Positions 1 through 9,450 are shown, numbered from the stretch's first letter. The stretch is DNA of 26,543 nt from Folioceros fuciformis (GCA_049999805.1 JBNGIO010006405.1:1-26543); one strand, 5' to 3'. Translations and numbers: made by a program. The notes: a model not told the origin generated them from the letters alone.

Positions 1-52
1 GTCCATCCCCACCACCGCTCCACGAGTCCCCAGTTCCTATGGTTCGTCTCGA

Positions 53-89
53 GCGCCGCGGTCCATCCCGGGCGCCGCGGTCCATCCCG
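53..89. repeat. GC-rich short tandem repeat
   Basis: An 18-base unit, GCGCCGCGGTCCATCCCG, occurs at 53-70 and 72-89 (period 19), and a related GTCCATCCC lies at 1-9. It sits in the downstream flank of the PPR gene. Nothing else is recognisable in 90-288, which holds AT-richer sequence that probably includes the 3' UTR of that gene. Confidence 0.7.
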
Positions 90-288
90 CCTCTGGAACT
101 ACTGTAAACCCTAATCACTAAACACACATTTCAATTTTCCGCACATCCTAGTTTTTCTCTTACTTCAATTTCTTCGTGTGGTAGGCCCCATGGGGTGACG
201 TGTACGTGCTTTTAACTTCAATAACAAAAAGGTAATGGGGGTCTCTTACTCTTTGGGCATGAGCCATAGGCCCCTTCCTTCAGTTTTC

Positions 289-3234
289 TCACGGTCTACC
301 CTTACAACTGCAACAACCAGCAGTGAATCGATGCACACGATACCCATCCCTTACAACGATGTCCCTCTTTTCGAGTCTTGACACGATCTCTGTGGAACTG
401 TGACAGTCGCTGCACATGCGTAGATTCTTCGTCACCACCAGAGGTGTCCCACTCGGAGTGTTCAGGAGACCAAACGCCAGAGCTAGCTTCTCAGCATGCC
501 CACAAAGTAAATCTTCCTTTTCTTTCTCAGAAAGTGGCTTCAAGACCAACTTTGTGTGCGGTATATGGCCGCCTTCCTCCCTCACACGTGCATTTGTGCT
601 CCCTGCCTTGAGCGCGATATCCTTCCTCCTTTCTCCAACCAGAAATCTGTGTACCTCTTTTCTCACCTCAATGGTCGCCACTGCAGGTTTCTTATTAGCT
701 CCTGCTGCCCTTCTCCGTGTTTCAATCCTATCTACATCGGTCCACCTACCTGCATCCGCATAGGCATTGGCCATGAGCACATACGCGGGCGCATCTTGAG
801 GGTCCAACCTTACGATGCTTTCAAAACACCACACAGCCCTCTCTATATCCCCGTGGCTTTTGCACGCATTCAACAAAGACATGAAGCCCACAACAGTACT
901 TTGAGCCTCGCAAGATAATAGCATCTTCTCTGCCTCATGTAACTGGCCAGAACGCCCAAGAAGATCAATCATGCAGTTGTAATGCTCAACAGTAGGTTCG
1001 ATGCCATGCTGTTCAGACATGGAAACAAAGTGTTTGCAACCCTCGCGGACTAGTCCCTCATGACTGCATGCTACTAGGAGGCAGGTAAAAGTAGCGTTAT
1101 CAGGCCGAACACCAGCGACTAACATCTCCTCAAAACAATCTAGTGCCTTGCGACCTTCATCACAAGCACCATACCCAGCAATCATGACATTCCATGTCAC
1201 CAAATCCTTGGAGGCCAAGCTGTCGAAAACCTGGCGGGCATCTTCCAGTTGGCCACATTTCATATACATGTCCACCAGGGAGTTGCCCACCAAACCTTCG
1301 CCGAGACCTCTTTCAACAATCCGTGAGTGAAGCTGCCTGCCCTTCTGCAAGGAGCCAGAGCTTGCACAGGCATTTAGAAGGCAAGCGAAAGTAATATCAT
1401 TAGCCAAATTGAGGCCCTCCTCCTCCATTCGTCCATACACAGAAAGCGCCTCTTGGCCGAGTCCTAGCTGTGCGTAGCCAGCAATCAGGGCTGTCCAGGT
1501 CACCACATTCTTGGTTTTCATGCTGTCAAAAATATGGCACGCATCTTCCACCTCACCGCATTTTGCATACATGTCCACCAGGCAGGTCCCCAACACTACA
1601 TCATCCAGGAGACCTCTTTCCACCATCTGTGAGTGTAGCTGCTTTCCCTTCTGCAAGGCGCCAGTGGTTCCACAGGCCTTTAAAAGGCAAGCAAACGTGA
1701 CGTCGTTAGCCAGGTTGAGGCCTTCTTGCTCCATTTGTCCATACACAACGAGAGCCTCTTGGCTGTGTCCTTGCTGTGCATAGCCAGCGATCAGGGCATT
1801 CCATGTCACCACATTCTTTGTGTTCATGCCGTCAAAAATCTGGCGTGCATCTTCCAGCTCACCACATTTTGCATACATGTCCACAAGGCAATTGCCCAGC
1901 AACACATTGTCCAAAAGTCCTCTTTCCAAAATCTGTGAGTGTAGCTGCCTGCCCTTCTGCAAGGCGCCAGTGCTTGCACAGGCCTTGAGAAGGCAAGCAA
2001 AAGTAATACGGTTAGCCAAAATAAGGCCCGCCTCTTCCATTCGTCCGTACACAACAAGAGCCTCTTGGCCGAGTCCTTGATGTGCGTACCCAGCGATCAG
2101 CGCTGTCCATGTCACCACATCCTTTGTGGCCATGCAGTCAAAAAATTGGCGTGCATCTTTCATATTGCCGCATTTTGCATACATGTCCACCAGGCAGTTG
2201 CCCACAAACAAGTTGGTGGCAATGCCACTCTGCACAACATCACAGTGCAATTTTCTTCCAGATTCCAAGTCGGAGGCGAATGCACAAGCTTGAAGGGCAG
2301 CTACAAAAACGTGAGCATCAGCCTTCACTCCTGACCTACGCATCTCGTGGTACAGTTGTACGGCCTGGTTAGGTTTCCCATGCTTCGCGTGTGCGGAGAT
2401 GATGGAAGACCACATGAAAGCATCCGGTTTCCCCACTTTGTCAAGAACATCCATGGCCTCGTCTAGCCTACCTCCAGATGCATACATGCGCAAGATATGG
2501 TTCCCCAAGTATGCATTCGAGTCGTACCCAAGTTTGACACAGAGATCATGAAGCCGTCGCCCAACAACCAAATCCTTGTGAGAAGTGCACAGTTTCAGCA
2601 CACTGCAAAGCAAAGACAGATTAATAGGCGAGTCTGTCTGAGCCAGAGATTCCAGGACATCAACGGCCTCAGCAAGCTTACCCTGCTGACATAATGTGCT
2701 CACGGCGACAGAAGTAACGACTCCCGTTTCCGAGCCTTCACGCTTCCCAAGTTCAGGCTCATCTGGAGAGCTGGACTCGGAAGGAAAGGGACCAAGTTTC
2801 ATCTGCATATCCATGGACATGAGCTGCTCATCAACCCAAGTTGGCTTGAACATGCTGTTCAACAATAGCACCTCGCCGGACCCCTTGCGGCGGAAGTGAG
2901 GGGAACGAGCGCTATTGTGATCTCGTCTCTTATCCCAACACAGGGTATGGTCCAGAAAAAACTGTTGCCGCAAGTGCTCCTGCGCCTTGCAACGACCATC
3001 AAAGGAAGACCCGTCCATTTCCACATCCTGTCGCAGAAGTGGAATTGCTGGGCTTGGAGTCCTTACACTGCTGCAACCAGAGGCTTTGATTGCCACGGGT
3101 CGACTCGCTGAGATGAGGTCAGCGGGAGATCCTCGTAGAATCCCTGTATACACACCAACTTCTCGGGTACCGACTGAAAGCCAATGAAGTGCGAAGAGAC
3201 GAAAAGAAGCTTTGGCCTTAAGTGCTGCGGCCAT
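289..3234 (-). CDS. PLS-class PPR protein with DYW:KP domain (predicted organellar U-to-C RNA editing factor)
   Basis: Intronless 981-aa protein with a stop at 289-291. The N-terminus is Arg/Ser/Ala-rich and poor in acidic residues, as in organellar transit peptides; 60-200 is low complexity. PPR motifs in order: L-like 205-240, S 241-271, P 272-306, L 307-341, S 342-372, P 373-408, L 409-443, S 444-474, P 475-510, L 511-545, S 546-576, P 577-612, L 613-647, S 648-677, P2 678-712, L2 713-748, S2 749-780, then E1/E2 to about 846. The deaminase-like domain keeps H913-A-E915 and C941-S-D-C944 for zinc and catalysis, plus H968 and C975-S-C977. Two signatures mark the DYW:KP subclass: NKKP (847-850) where ordinary DYW proteins have the PG box, and the terminus KGRP* instead of DYW. 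In established work this subclass is tied to U-to-C editing in hornworts, lycophytes and ferns. The specific target is unknown. The first ATG is used and no upstream in-frame start was needed. Confidence 0.93.
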   Translation of the reverse strand: MAAALKAKASFRLFALHWLSVGTREVGVYTGILRGSPADLISASRPVAIKASGCSSVRTPSPAIPLLRQDVEMDGSSFDGRCKAQEHLRQQFFLDHTLCWDKRRDHNSARSPHFRRKGSGEVLLLNSMFKPTWVDEQLMSMDMQMKLGPFPSESSSPDEPELGKREGSETGVVTSVAVSTLCQQGKLAEAVDVLESLAQTDSPINLSLLCSVLKLCTSHKDLVVGRRLHDLCVKLGYDSNAYLGNHILRMYASGGRLDEAMDVLDKVGKPDAFMWSSIISAHAKHGKPNQAVQLYHEMRRSGVKADAHVFVAALQACAFASDLESGRKLHCDVVQSGIATNLFVGNCLVDMYAKCGNMKDARQFFDCMATKDVVTWTALIAGYAHQGLGQEALVVYGRMEEAGLILANRITFACLLKACASTGALQKGRQLHSQILERGLLDNVLLGNCLVDMYAKCGELEDARQIFDGMNTKNVVTWNALIAGYAQQGHSQEALVVYGQMEQEGLNLANDVTFACLLKACGTTGALQKGKQLHSQMVERGLLDDVVLGTCLVDMYAKCGEVEDACHIFDSMKTKNVVTWTALIAGYAQLGLGQEALSVYGRMEEEGLNLANDITFACLLNACASSGSLQKGRQLHSRIVERGLGEGLVGNSLVDMYMKCGQLEDARQVFDSLASKDLVTWNVMIAGYGACDEGRKALDCFEEMLVAGVRPDNATFTCLLVACSHEGLVREGCKHFVSMSEQHGIEPTVEHYNCMIDLLGRSGQLHEAEKMLLSCEAQSTVVGFMSLLNACKSHGDIERAVWCFESIVRLDPQDAPAYVLMANAYADAGRWTDVDRIETRRRAAGANKKPAVATIEVRKEVHRFLVGERRKDIALKAGSTNARVREEGGHIPHTKLVLKPLSEKEKEDLLCGHAEKLALAFGLLNTPSGTPLVVTKNLRMCSDCHSSTEIVSRLEKRDIVVRDGYRVHRFTAGCCSCKGRP
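1294..2211 (-). repeat. Three 306-bp tandem S-P-L coding repeats inside the PPR gene
   Basis: Residues 342-443, 444-545 and 546-647 are three head-to-tail units of exactly 102 aa (2211-1906, 1905-1600, 1599-1294). Each runs from the LVDMYAKCG S motif through a WxALIAGYA P motif to an L motif beginning TFACLL and containing LQKG(R/K)QLHS. They are far more alike than neighbouring PPR motifs usually are, also at the DNA level, so recent tandem amplification or ongoing homogenisation is likely. The specificity positions differ between units (see findings). The unusual LxLAN ending makes the P motifs 36 aa long. Confidence 0.9.
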
Positions 3235-3374
3235 AGTTAAGGGACTGCCGGAGGTGCATAGACAAGACTAGGCCACGCACAAACGCTTCCCCTCTGCTAC
3301 GGTGAGCTTGGCAGCCGCTGTCTTCGCATTCCTCGATGCTCATGCTCATGCTGGATCTGCAGCTGTTAAAAGTC

Positions 3375-4065
3375 TGGCAGCGACAAAGTGTCTTCGCCTC
3401 TGCTCCCCGTGTTAGTGCGTCTGTCACCCTCGTCCCACCTCCTCCCGGTCTGTCTGTCTGTCTGTCCCAAGTTCAGCCGAGGCAGGATACCCGTTGTGTT
3501 GCTTAATTGCTGGTAAGCCGGTGAAATTTTGGAAAACCCTCCCTGCCCGCCGAGTGCCTATCACCAGGAGATCTTTCAATCCTAGGTACCTAGTCTCCAT
3601 TGCCCCTCAAGCCCCACGAGTCTCTTTGCCTCAATTTCAGGGCTATTCTCTTCAGACCTAGGCTATGCCATGGTGTACCGATACGGGCATGAAGAAACTT
3701 CATGTTGCTTCATGGCAGCGACAAAGTGTCTTCGCCTCTGCTCCCCGTGTTATTGCGTCTGTCACCCTCGTCCCACCTTCTCCTCCCAGTCTGTTTGTCT
3801 GTCTTTCTGTCTGTCTCCGTCCCAAGTTCAGCAGAGGCAGGATACCCGTTGTGTTTCTTACCTGCTGGTAAGCCGGTGAAATTTTGGAAAACCCTCCCTG
3901 CCCACCGTGTGCCTATTACCAGGAGATCTCTCAGTCCTGGGTACCTAATCTCTCTTGCCCCTCATGCCCCACGAGTCTCTTTGCCTCAATCTGACCTGTA
4001 CTCTTCAGACCTAGGCTGTGCCATGGTGAACCGATGCGGGCATGAAGAAACTTGTTCGTTCATGT
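3375..4065. repeat. Two-copy tandem duplication, period 338 bp, upstream of the PPR gene
   Basis: Copy 1 begins at 3375 (TGGCAGCGACAAAGTGTC) and copy 2 at 3713. Each runs through a CTGT microsatellite (about 3450-3473 and 3790-3818), a shared GGTGAAATTTTGGAAAACCC block, a CCCCACGAGTCTCTTTGCC block and a GGGCATGAAGAAACTT end. The copies differ by scattered substitutions and small indels. The block lies 140 bp upstream of the PPR start codon, so it could hold promoter or 5' UTR sequence, but no such function is visible. The plus-strand reading frames crossing it look non-coding. Confidence 0.88.
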
Positions 4066-4698
4066 TGCTCTTAATTTTGGGTAGAGCTGGCGACCACTTG
4101 GCTCTGTGTTTTGGGCTAGAGCGAGGTTCGTGTATGCGGCAAGGTTTCACCGAAGGGCCGGGCTATTTGCTGAACCTTTAGAGTTCTGGCCAGAATGCAA
4201 CGGCAATTGTAACGAATTCAATCAGGTTGAATTGATTGACCTTCACCGGACTCAACCTCTCCTCCTTTTAAATCTCCATTCCTTTTGAGCTCTGAAAGCG
4301 GTTCATAGATCCTCCAATCTTTCCATTTCAGCAAGCTGATGCATACCATTGTAACGACACTCGATGTCCAGTGTAACAACCAATAGAGCTTAAATAAGTT
4401 CATTCGAGGGAATCAGGTGATGCGACAGATGGCTCCCTCCAGATGACATCCCCACGTCAGAATCTGGGGTTCGTGCGAAAATTCCGAAATGCGCTGCCGG
4501 TTGCACGACCAAGGCACTTCGGGGTAGCCCCAGCTTTCATACAGCAGGCCACGACCCATCACATTTGTTTTCAGAGATCCATTCCTCTTCCCTCCCCTGT
4601 TTCAGTTGAGGGTGGCTAATGTCGGCACGTCTCAGCTTGCCAAGAGATGACTTCAGCGAGTAGTATTCGCTGACGTACACTTGTGCACTCACTAAACC
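4066..4698. other. Intergenic, nothing recognised
   Basis: About 630 bp between the tandem duplication and the PPR pseudogene. There is no convincing reading frame, RNA gene or transposon end. It presumably includes the decayed downstream flank of the pseudogene. Confidence 0.5.
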
Positions 4699-6262
4699 TC
4701 ACCGCCGATCCTTGCAACTGCAAAACCCATCTAAAAATCGATGCACACGGTACTCATCCCTTACAACAAAATCTCTGTTTTCAAGCCTTGGCATGATCTC
4801 CGTGGAACTGTGGCAGTCGATGCACATCCGTCGATTCACATCCGTCGATTCTTTGTTACTACCAGAGGAGTCCCGCTCGGAGTGTTCAACAGACCGAAAG
4901 CCAGAGCTAGTTTCTCAGCATGCCCACAGAGCACATCTTCCTTTTCCTTCTCACACAGTGGCTTCAACACCAACTTTGTGTGAGGTATATGTCCTCCTTC
5001 CTCTTTCAGACGTGCATTCGTACTCTCTACCTTTCCAGACACATCCTCGCTTCTGTCTCCCACCAGAACCTATGTATCTGCTTGTTCACCCTCAACTGCA
5101 GGTTTCTTGTTAGCACCTGCTAACGTTCTCTGTCTTTCAATCCTGTCTACGTCGGCCCACCTACCTGCATCTGCAAAGGCATTTGCCATCAGCACGTAGG
5201 CAGACGCACGCCCGCTGAGGGTCCAGCCGCACAAGGCATTCAAAACACCACATCGCCCTCTGAATATCCCCGTGATTCTTGCATGCATTAAACAACGAGG
5301 TCAACCCCACAACATCACTCTGGCCCTCACATGACAACAGTATCCTTTTTGCCTCATCTAGATGGCCAGCACGACCAAGAAGATCAGTCATGCAACTGAA
5401 ATGTTCGACACTAGGTTTGATGCCATACTGTTCAGCCATGGAATCAAAGTGCTTCCGACCCTCGTGGACCAGTCCCTCACGACTGCATGCTACTAAAATG
5501 CTCCTACAAGTAGCATCATTAGGCTGGATGCCGGCAGCTAACATCTCCTCAAAACAAACTGATGCTTTGTGACCTTCATCACATGCGCCATACCCAGATA
5601 TCACGACAGTCCGGGTTACCACATCTTTCGTGTGCATGCTGTCGAAGACCTGGCGAGCATCTTCCAGTTCACCACATTTTGCATACATATCCACCAGGCA
5701 GTTGCCCAAAACAACGTTATCCAGGAGACGTCTTTCCACAATATGTGAGTGCAGCTGCCTCCCCTTCTGTAAAGCACCAGTGCTTGCACAGGCCTTGAGA
5801 AGGCAGGCAAGAGTGACATGGTTCGCCAAAATGACACGCTTTGTTGCTCCATTTGAGCGTACAAAACAAGCGCTTCATGTCCTAGCCCCTGATGTACATA
5901 TCCAGCAATCAGCGCTGTCCATGTCACCACGTTCTTGGCAGGCATGCTGTCAAAGACCTGGCGTGCATCATCCAGTTCACCACATTTTGCGTACATGTCC
6001 ACCAGGACGTCATTCAACAGTCCTCTTTCGACAATGCTGCCTACCGATCAGCAAGGCACCACTGTTTCCACAGGCCTTCAGAAGGCAAGCAAACGTAGCA
6101 TCGTCAGCCAGAACGAGGCCCTCCTCTTCCATTTGTCCATACACAAGAAGAGCCTCTGGGCCGAGTCCTTGCTGGACATACCCAGCAATCAGTGACGTCC
6201 ATGTCACAACATTCTTTGCGACCATGTTGTCAAACACCCGGCGCGCACCGTTCAGTTCACCG
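4699..6262 (-). pseudogene. Frameshifted paralogue of the DYW:KP PPR gene
   Basis: Same strand and domain order as the intact gene. Pieces can be followed in several frames: about 6237-6046 (P-L), 6017-5830 (S-P), 5829-5200 (L-S-P2-L2-S2-E), 5210-5110 (E2 with NKKPAV) and 5063-4836 (HAEKLA region); the end is at 4699-4701, where CSCKDRR replaces the CSCKGRP terminus. Lesions seen: about 10 nt missing after the GRQ of the first L motif, a missing VLGNC stretch in the next S motif, a frameshift near 5830, a frameshift after LVRLDPQR (about 5210), a deletion in the segment after KKPAV, and a 14-bp duplication in the zinc motif. PPR similarity stops abruptly near 6262, where unrelated sequence begins, so the 5' half is gone. 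It is best read as a tandem gene duplicate that died. Confidence 0.92.
4823..4850. repeat. 14-bp exact tandem duplication breaking the pseudogene's CxDC motif
   Basis: CACATCCGTCGATT occurs at 4823-4836 and 4837-4850. On the minus strand it puts a TGA directly after KNRRM; the second copy then reads on as MCIDCHSSTE. The intact gene has a single copy at the matching place. Fourteen is not a multiple of three, so the duplication alone would truncate the deaminase domain between its two zinc-binding motifs. Confidence 0.92.
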
Positions 6263-7060
6263 ATGATGAAGATATTGACAGCCAGCCTCCAACACCAGCT
6301 GTAACTGCGGCAGGGGAAGATCCAGCATCTCTCCTGCCTCGACTACGGAGTTCAAAGATTGGTGTTGTCAAAGGCGTGGAAAGGGGAACTGTCTGGGCAT
6401 ACAGGTTTGGTTCATTGAAATTCTCTTCGCTTGGGATGAAGGAGAAGGAAAGTGAACAGTCCAAGTTTCGGGGGCATCAATCCTCCGTGCTGGAGTATGG
6501 AATACCATTGGCTGGACACATGTTTTTTTTTCCAAATACGTATTTCGTATATAAATATACTTCAGAATATGGTGATTTAGCTCAAAAGCAGGCTTCTTTG
6601 CCAGTCTCCTTTGGCCATGGAGGCCTCTGCCCAGCTGCCTTTCTCGGTAGCTGAGCCTTCTCAGTTCCAATTTTGGCCTCTCGTTTTTCCCTCCAAGATT
6701 CCCCTGTTCTTGAAAGTTTTATTTCAGGTATTGAGGAGGGCGTTTTCCCTTTACATGTGTCTCTTAAGCAAGTGAGGGATTCTCTACCTTTGGAGGCTCG
6801 TGAGGCTTTACCTCCTTTCACCTCCTTTTCTAGGGAAGGGTTGAAGGGTCTCCAAGCCTCCCTCCTAGAAAAGCAATATGGCCAAGCACTAACCTGGTTC
6901 ATTGAAATTCTCTTCGCTTGGGATGAAGGAGAAGGAAAGTGAATAGTCAAAGTTTCGGGGGCATCAATCCTCCGTGCTAGAGTATGGAATACCATTGGCT
7001 GGACACATATTTTTTTTTCCAAATACGCACTTCATATGTAAGTATACTTCAGAATCTAGT
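6263..7060. repeat. Repeat-bearing insertion with a 160-bp direct repeat (period 487)
   Basis: A block of about 160 bp starting TGGTTCATTGAAATTCTC lies at 6408-6570 and again at 6895-7056, with a few substitutions. Both copies hold a T-run followed by CCAAATACG. The 325 bp between them contain no recognisable domain. The junction with the PPR pseudogene is at about 6262. The first 120 bp (6263-6385) read on the plus strand as an acidic, proline-rich peptide ending in an LPRLRSSK stretch, which vaguely resembles the linker between copia integrase and reverse transcriptase; this is weak. It is probably a degraded transposable element. Confidence 0.6.
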
Positions 7061-7242
7061 ATAGATACCCATATTGTATATAGCCATCTCACTATGGTAT
7101 ACCATATTATTTTTTCCTCTATGCATCAACGTTGTGGGCCGATGAGGACACATAAGGTTTTTTTAGGGTTCATGCACGACATCCAAATGCTTTTAAGTAC
7201 GCGTTGCACACGAAAAAACTACTACCGTCCTTGAATCGCCAA

Positions 7243-7800
7243 GGGTTTAGGGTTCGTTGCGGCACATTGCATCGAAGGGTGATCTCAAGTCCATCAGGAC
7301 ATTAAGAAGGAGGAGGAGGAGGACCCCTGCACACGTGACGAGCCAGCTAGCCTCCGCCTCCTTCCCTCTAGTCCGCCCAAAGGGTTTGAAAGGTGGCATG
7401 AAATGGGCTGCAGAGTTCGTGCCCACCACCATTGTGACATTAGGCACTTTGGATTCGGGATGCTTGCAGACTGAATCAAATCTTAACAGGTGATACTCCC
7501 TCAGTACAAGGGAACACATGTTTGCTACTATCACACGGCAATTGGCCTCACAAATTTCAAGTTCATCTCAGCGATGAGCCTATGGCCAAGCACCATTAGG
7601 GTATCATGCATCGCAGGGACATGATGAAGGAGGAGAAGCCCTACATGTGTGACGAGCCTGCCACCCTCTACCTCCTTCCCCCCAGTGCCAAGGGTTCGAA
7701 GGTGTGCGACCTGACCAACTCTCTCTGTGTCCAGGACTTGCATGCGATGGGCTGCAGGGCTCGTGCCCACGCCATTGGGACTTCAGGCACCTATGGTCAG
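7243..7800. repeat. Diverged tandem repeat, period about 350 bp
   Basis: The segments around 7243-7450 and 7580-7800 share an ordered series of blocks: GCCAAG...TAGGGT, AAGGAGGAG, GTGACGAGCC, CTCC-rich, AAGGGTT(T/C)GAA, ATG(A/G)AATGGGCTGCAG or its match, and TCGTGCCCAC. Similarity is clear by eye but diluted by indels. No protein family is recognisable in the frames crossing it. Confidence 0.55.
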
Positions 7801-9340
7801 TATGTTTGCAACTATCTACACTGCATGAAATTGTTAGTACTCTTGAGCTCAGGCATTTCTACCGATGCCTATCACTTTCTTCACAATGTTAAACACAAGT
7901 TGTTGGATCACGGGTCGATCCTAGAAGCTTGCTTGCTATCCCTCAGAAGTCAGTCAAGGAACACAAGGGTGTCCGAAACTAGAAGCCACCCACTAGACAG
8001 GCCAGCAATAGTGCATAAGATGGGTGGACATGTCCAGACCCAAGAAGCCATAGAAGCAATAGGTTGCACTCACAAGTGCATTAAAAAAAAAACAACAATG
8101 CCAATCGCACGAGGTTACCAACTACCCTGCCTACACCATCTTCAAAAAAAACCACCAAAGACAAACCTTTGGTGCCGCAGGTGCACATCCTCTAACCTTC
8201 CTATACCTGCATGCCACAACATCACAACCATCCCTACCCGTGGCGATCCCGAGCGTCGGAGGTAGCGTAGGATCGATAGCACGCAGCGTAGAGAGAAAGC
8301 TTGTGTTCAGATTCAAAATGAATGTGCGTGTGAGGCCCTTATGTGGCCGTGTCAAGTGAAACGGCATGGCGGTTAACCGTTGACGCTTCGGTGCACCTGT
8401 TCGTGCACTTAATATATTTAAGTATATATATGGCTATTTATTAATGACCTAAACCTATCCAGGACGGCGGGATACGGGCTAGTTAGGGCACCGTTTCTCG
8501 CTAGGAGGCAGCCTCCACTTCTGTTGCACACTCTCATAAGTTTGCTCTCAGCTTTTCCAAGCTTCCCTCCAGCGAATCCAGCAACCCTAGACTGTTGTGC
8601 AGACCGTGCACCGCGTTTGCAAGCTTGTCCGCCTCCTTCCCTCCGTGGGTGCCTCCTTCTGCTGCGCGGTGACGTGGAGTGCCACGGGTTGCGCCTTGCC
8701 ATTGACGGACAAGCATTTCATCCCCATCCTCTCCAGAAGAGCAAAGCTCTAAGTAAGAAAGTTCTCGTCGCTGCCTTCACACCCTCCTCAATGGTGGCAC
8801 ACTGGACCCCGAACTACGGTCCGCCTCCCCGTCCCGGTGTGCTTCTTGCCCTGCACCACTTCTAGGAGTGGCCCGCCCACCTGTTGCCGCTGCTTCCGTG
8901 TGTCTGGTAATACTTGCCTCCACCGCATCGAGCGTTCTTCCCCCACACAGCTAGGTCTGGCAAGCCGTCTTGTTAGCTGTTGCTTGCGAATGACATCCAG
9001 GTATCTCCAACGCTGGAACTGGCCGTTTTCACCATATGCAACCTTTCGCAACCACTACCTAACAACCCAGTTCCATGTGCCGGCTGTGATGCTCGCCATG
9101 ACCTCTATTGTTGCCCTACCCCTCCTACCTCCTGCATCCTCTTGTAGGGGAGGGAGGTCTCCTTCTCCACCACCCTTCGCCGATGGCAGGTGTCCAGGTG
9201 CCTCGCCATTCCCTTGGTACACTACCATGGCAAGGCTGTGGATGGCCTCGCCATGGTCTTCACTCGACAGCATTTTGCTCCTACCTTCCTCCGTTCCTAT
9301 TGCGGCGGCCACCATGCGGCCAGCGTCTTGGCAGCATGGC
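7801..9340. other. Non-coding, TE-like sequence without recognisable domains
   Basis: Contains A-runs near 8083 and 8145, an AT-rich TATA-like stretch at 8411-8444 (AATATATTTAAGTATATATA) and a GC-rich, proline/leucine-encoding half at 8500-9340. The frames that stay open here (7606-8265, 8524-8865, 8837-9370) have biased composition and no motif I recognise. Part of 8400-9340 may belong to the LTR that ends at 9536, but its 5' end could not be placed. Confidence 0.4.
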
Positions 9341-9348
9341 AAAAAGGA

Positions 9349-9450
9349 ATTAACCTTAGCCTATATCTAGGGTTAGTTAGTGTAACCTTAGCCTATANNN
9401 NNNNNNNTTAGTGTAACCTTAGCCTACATCTAGGGTTAGTTAGTGAACCA
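9349..9450. repeat. Short tandem repeat interrupted by a 10-N gap
   Basis: Two copies of CCTTAGCCTAYATCTAGGG followed by TTAGTTAGTG flank an assembly gap of ten Ns (9398-9407). A third partial copy (GTAACCTTAGCCTATA) touches the gap on its left, so the true copy number is unknown. The unit contains CTAGGGTTAG, which only superficially resembles plant telomere repeat. Confidence 0.8.

Noticed and set aside
378-3187. Many plus-strand open frames of 60-120 codons across the PPR gene
   Set aside because: They are antisense shadows that recur at the 306-bp period of the PPR repeats and have no domain of their own.
3665-4181. Plus-strand frame of 159 codons over the upstream tandem duplication
   Set aside because: It contains the CTGT microsatellite translated as Leu/Ser/Val-Cys runs, and the other copy of the repeat does not keep the frame.
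7606-8265. 219-codon plus-strand frame
   Set aside because: No recognisable motif, runs through an A-tract, and overlaps a diverged non-coding tandem repeat.
8524-9370. Overlapping 113- and 177-codon frames
   Set aside because: Pro/Ser/Leu-rich composition typical of GC-rich non-coding DNA; open in several frames on both strands.
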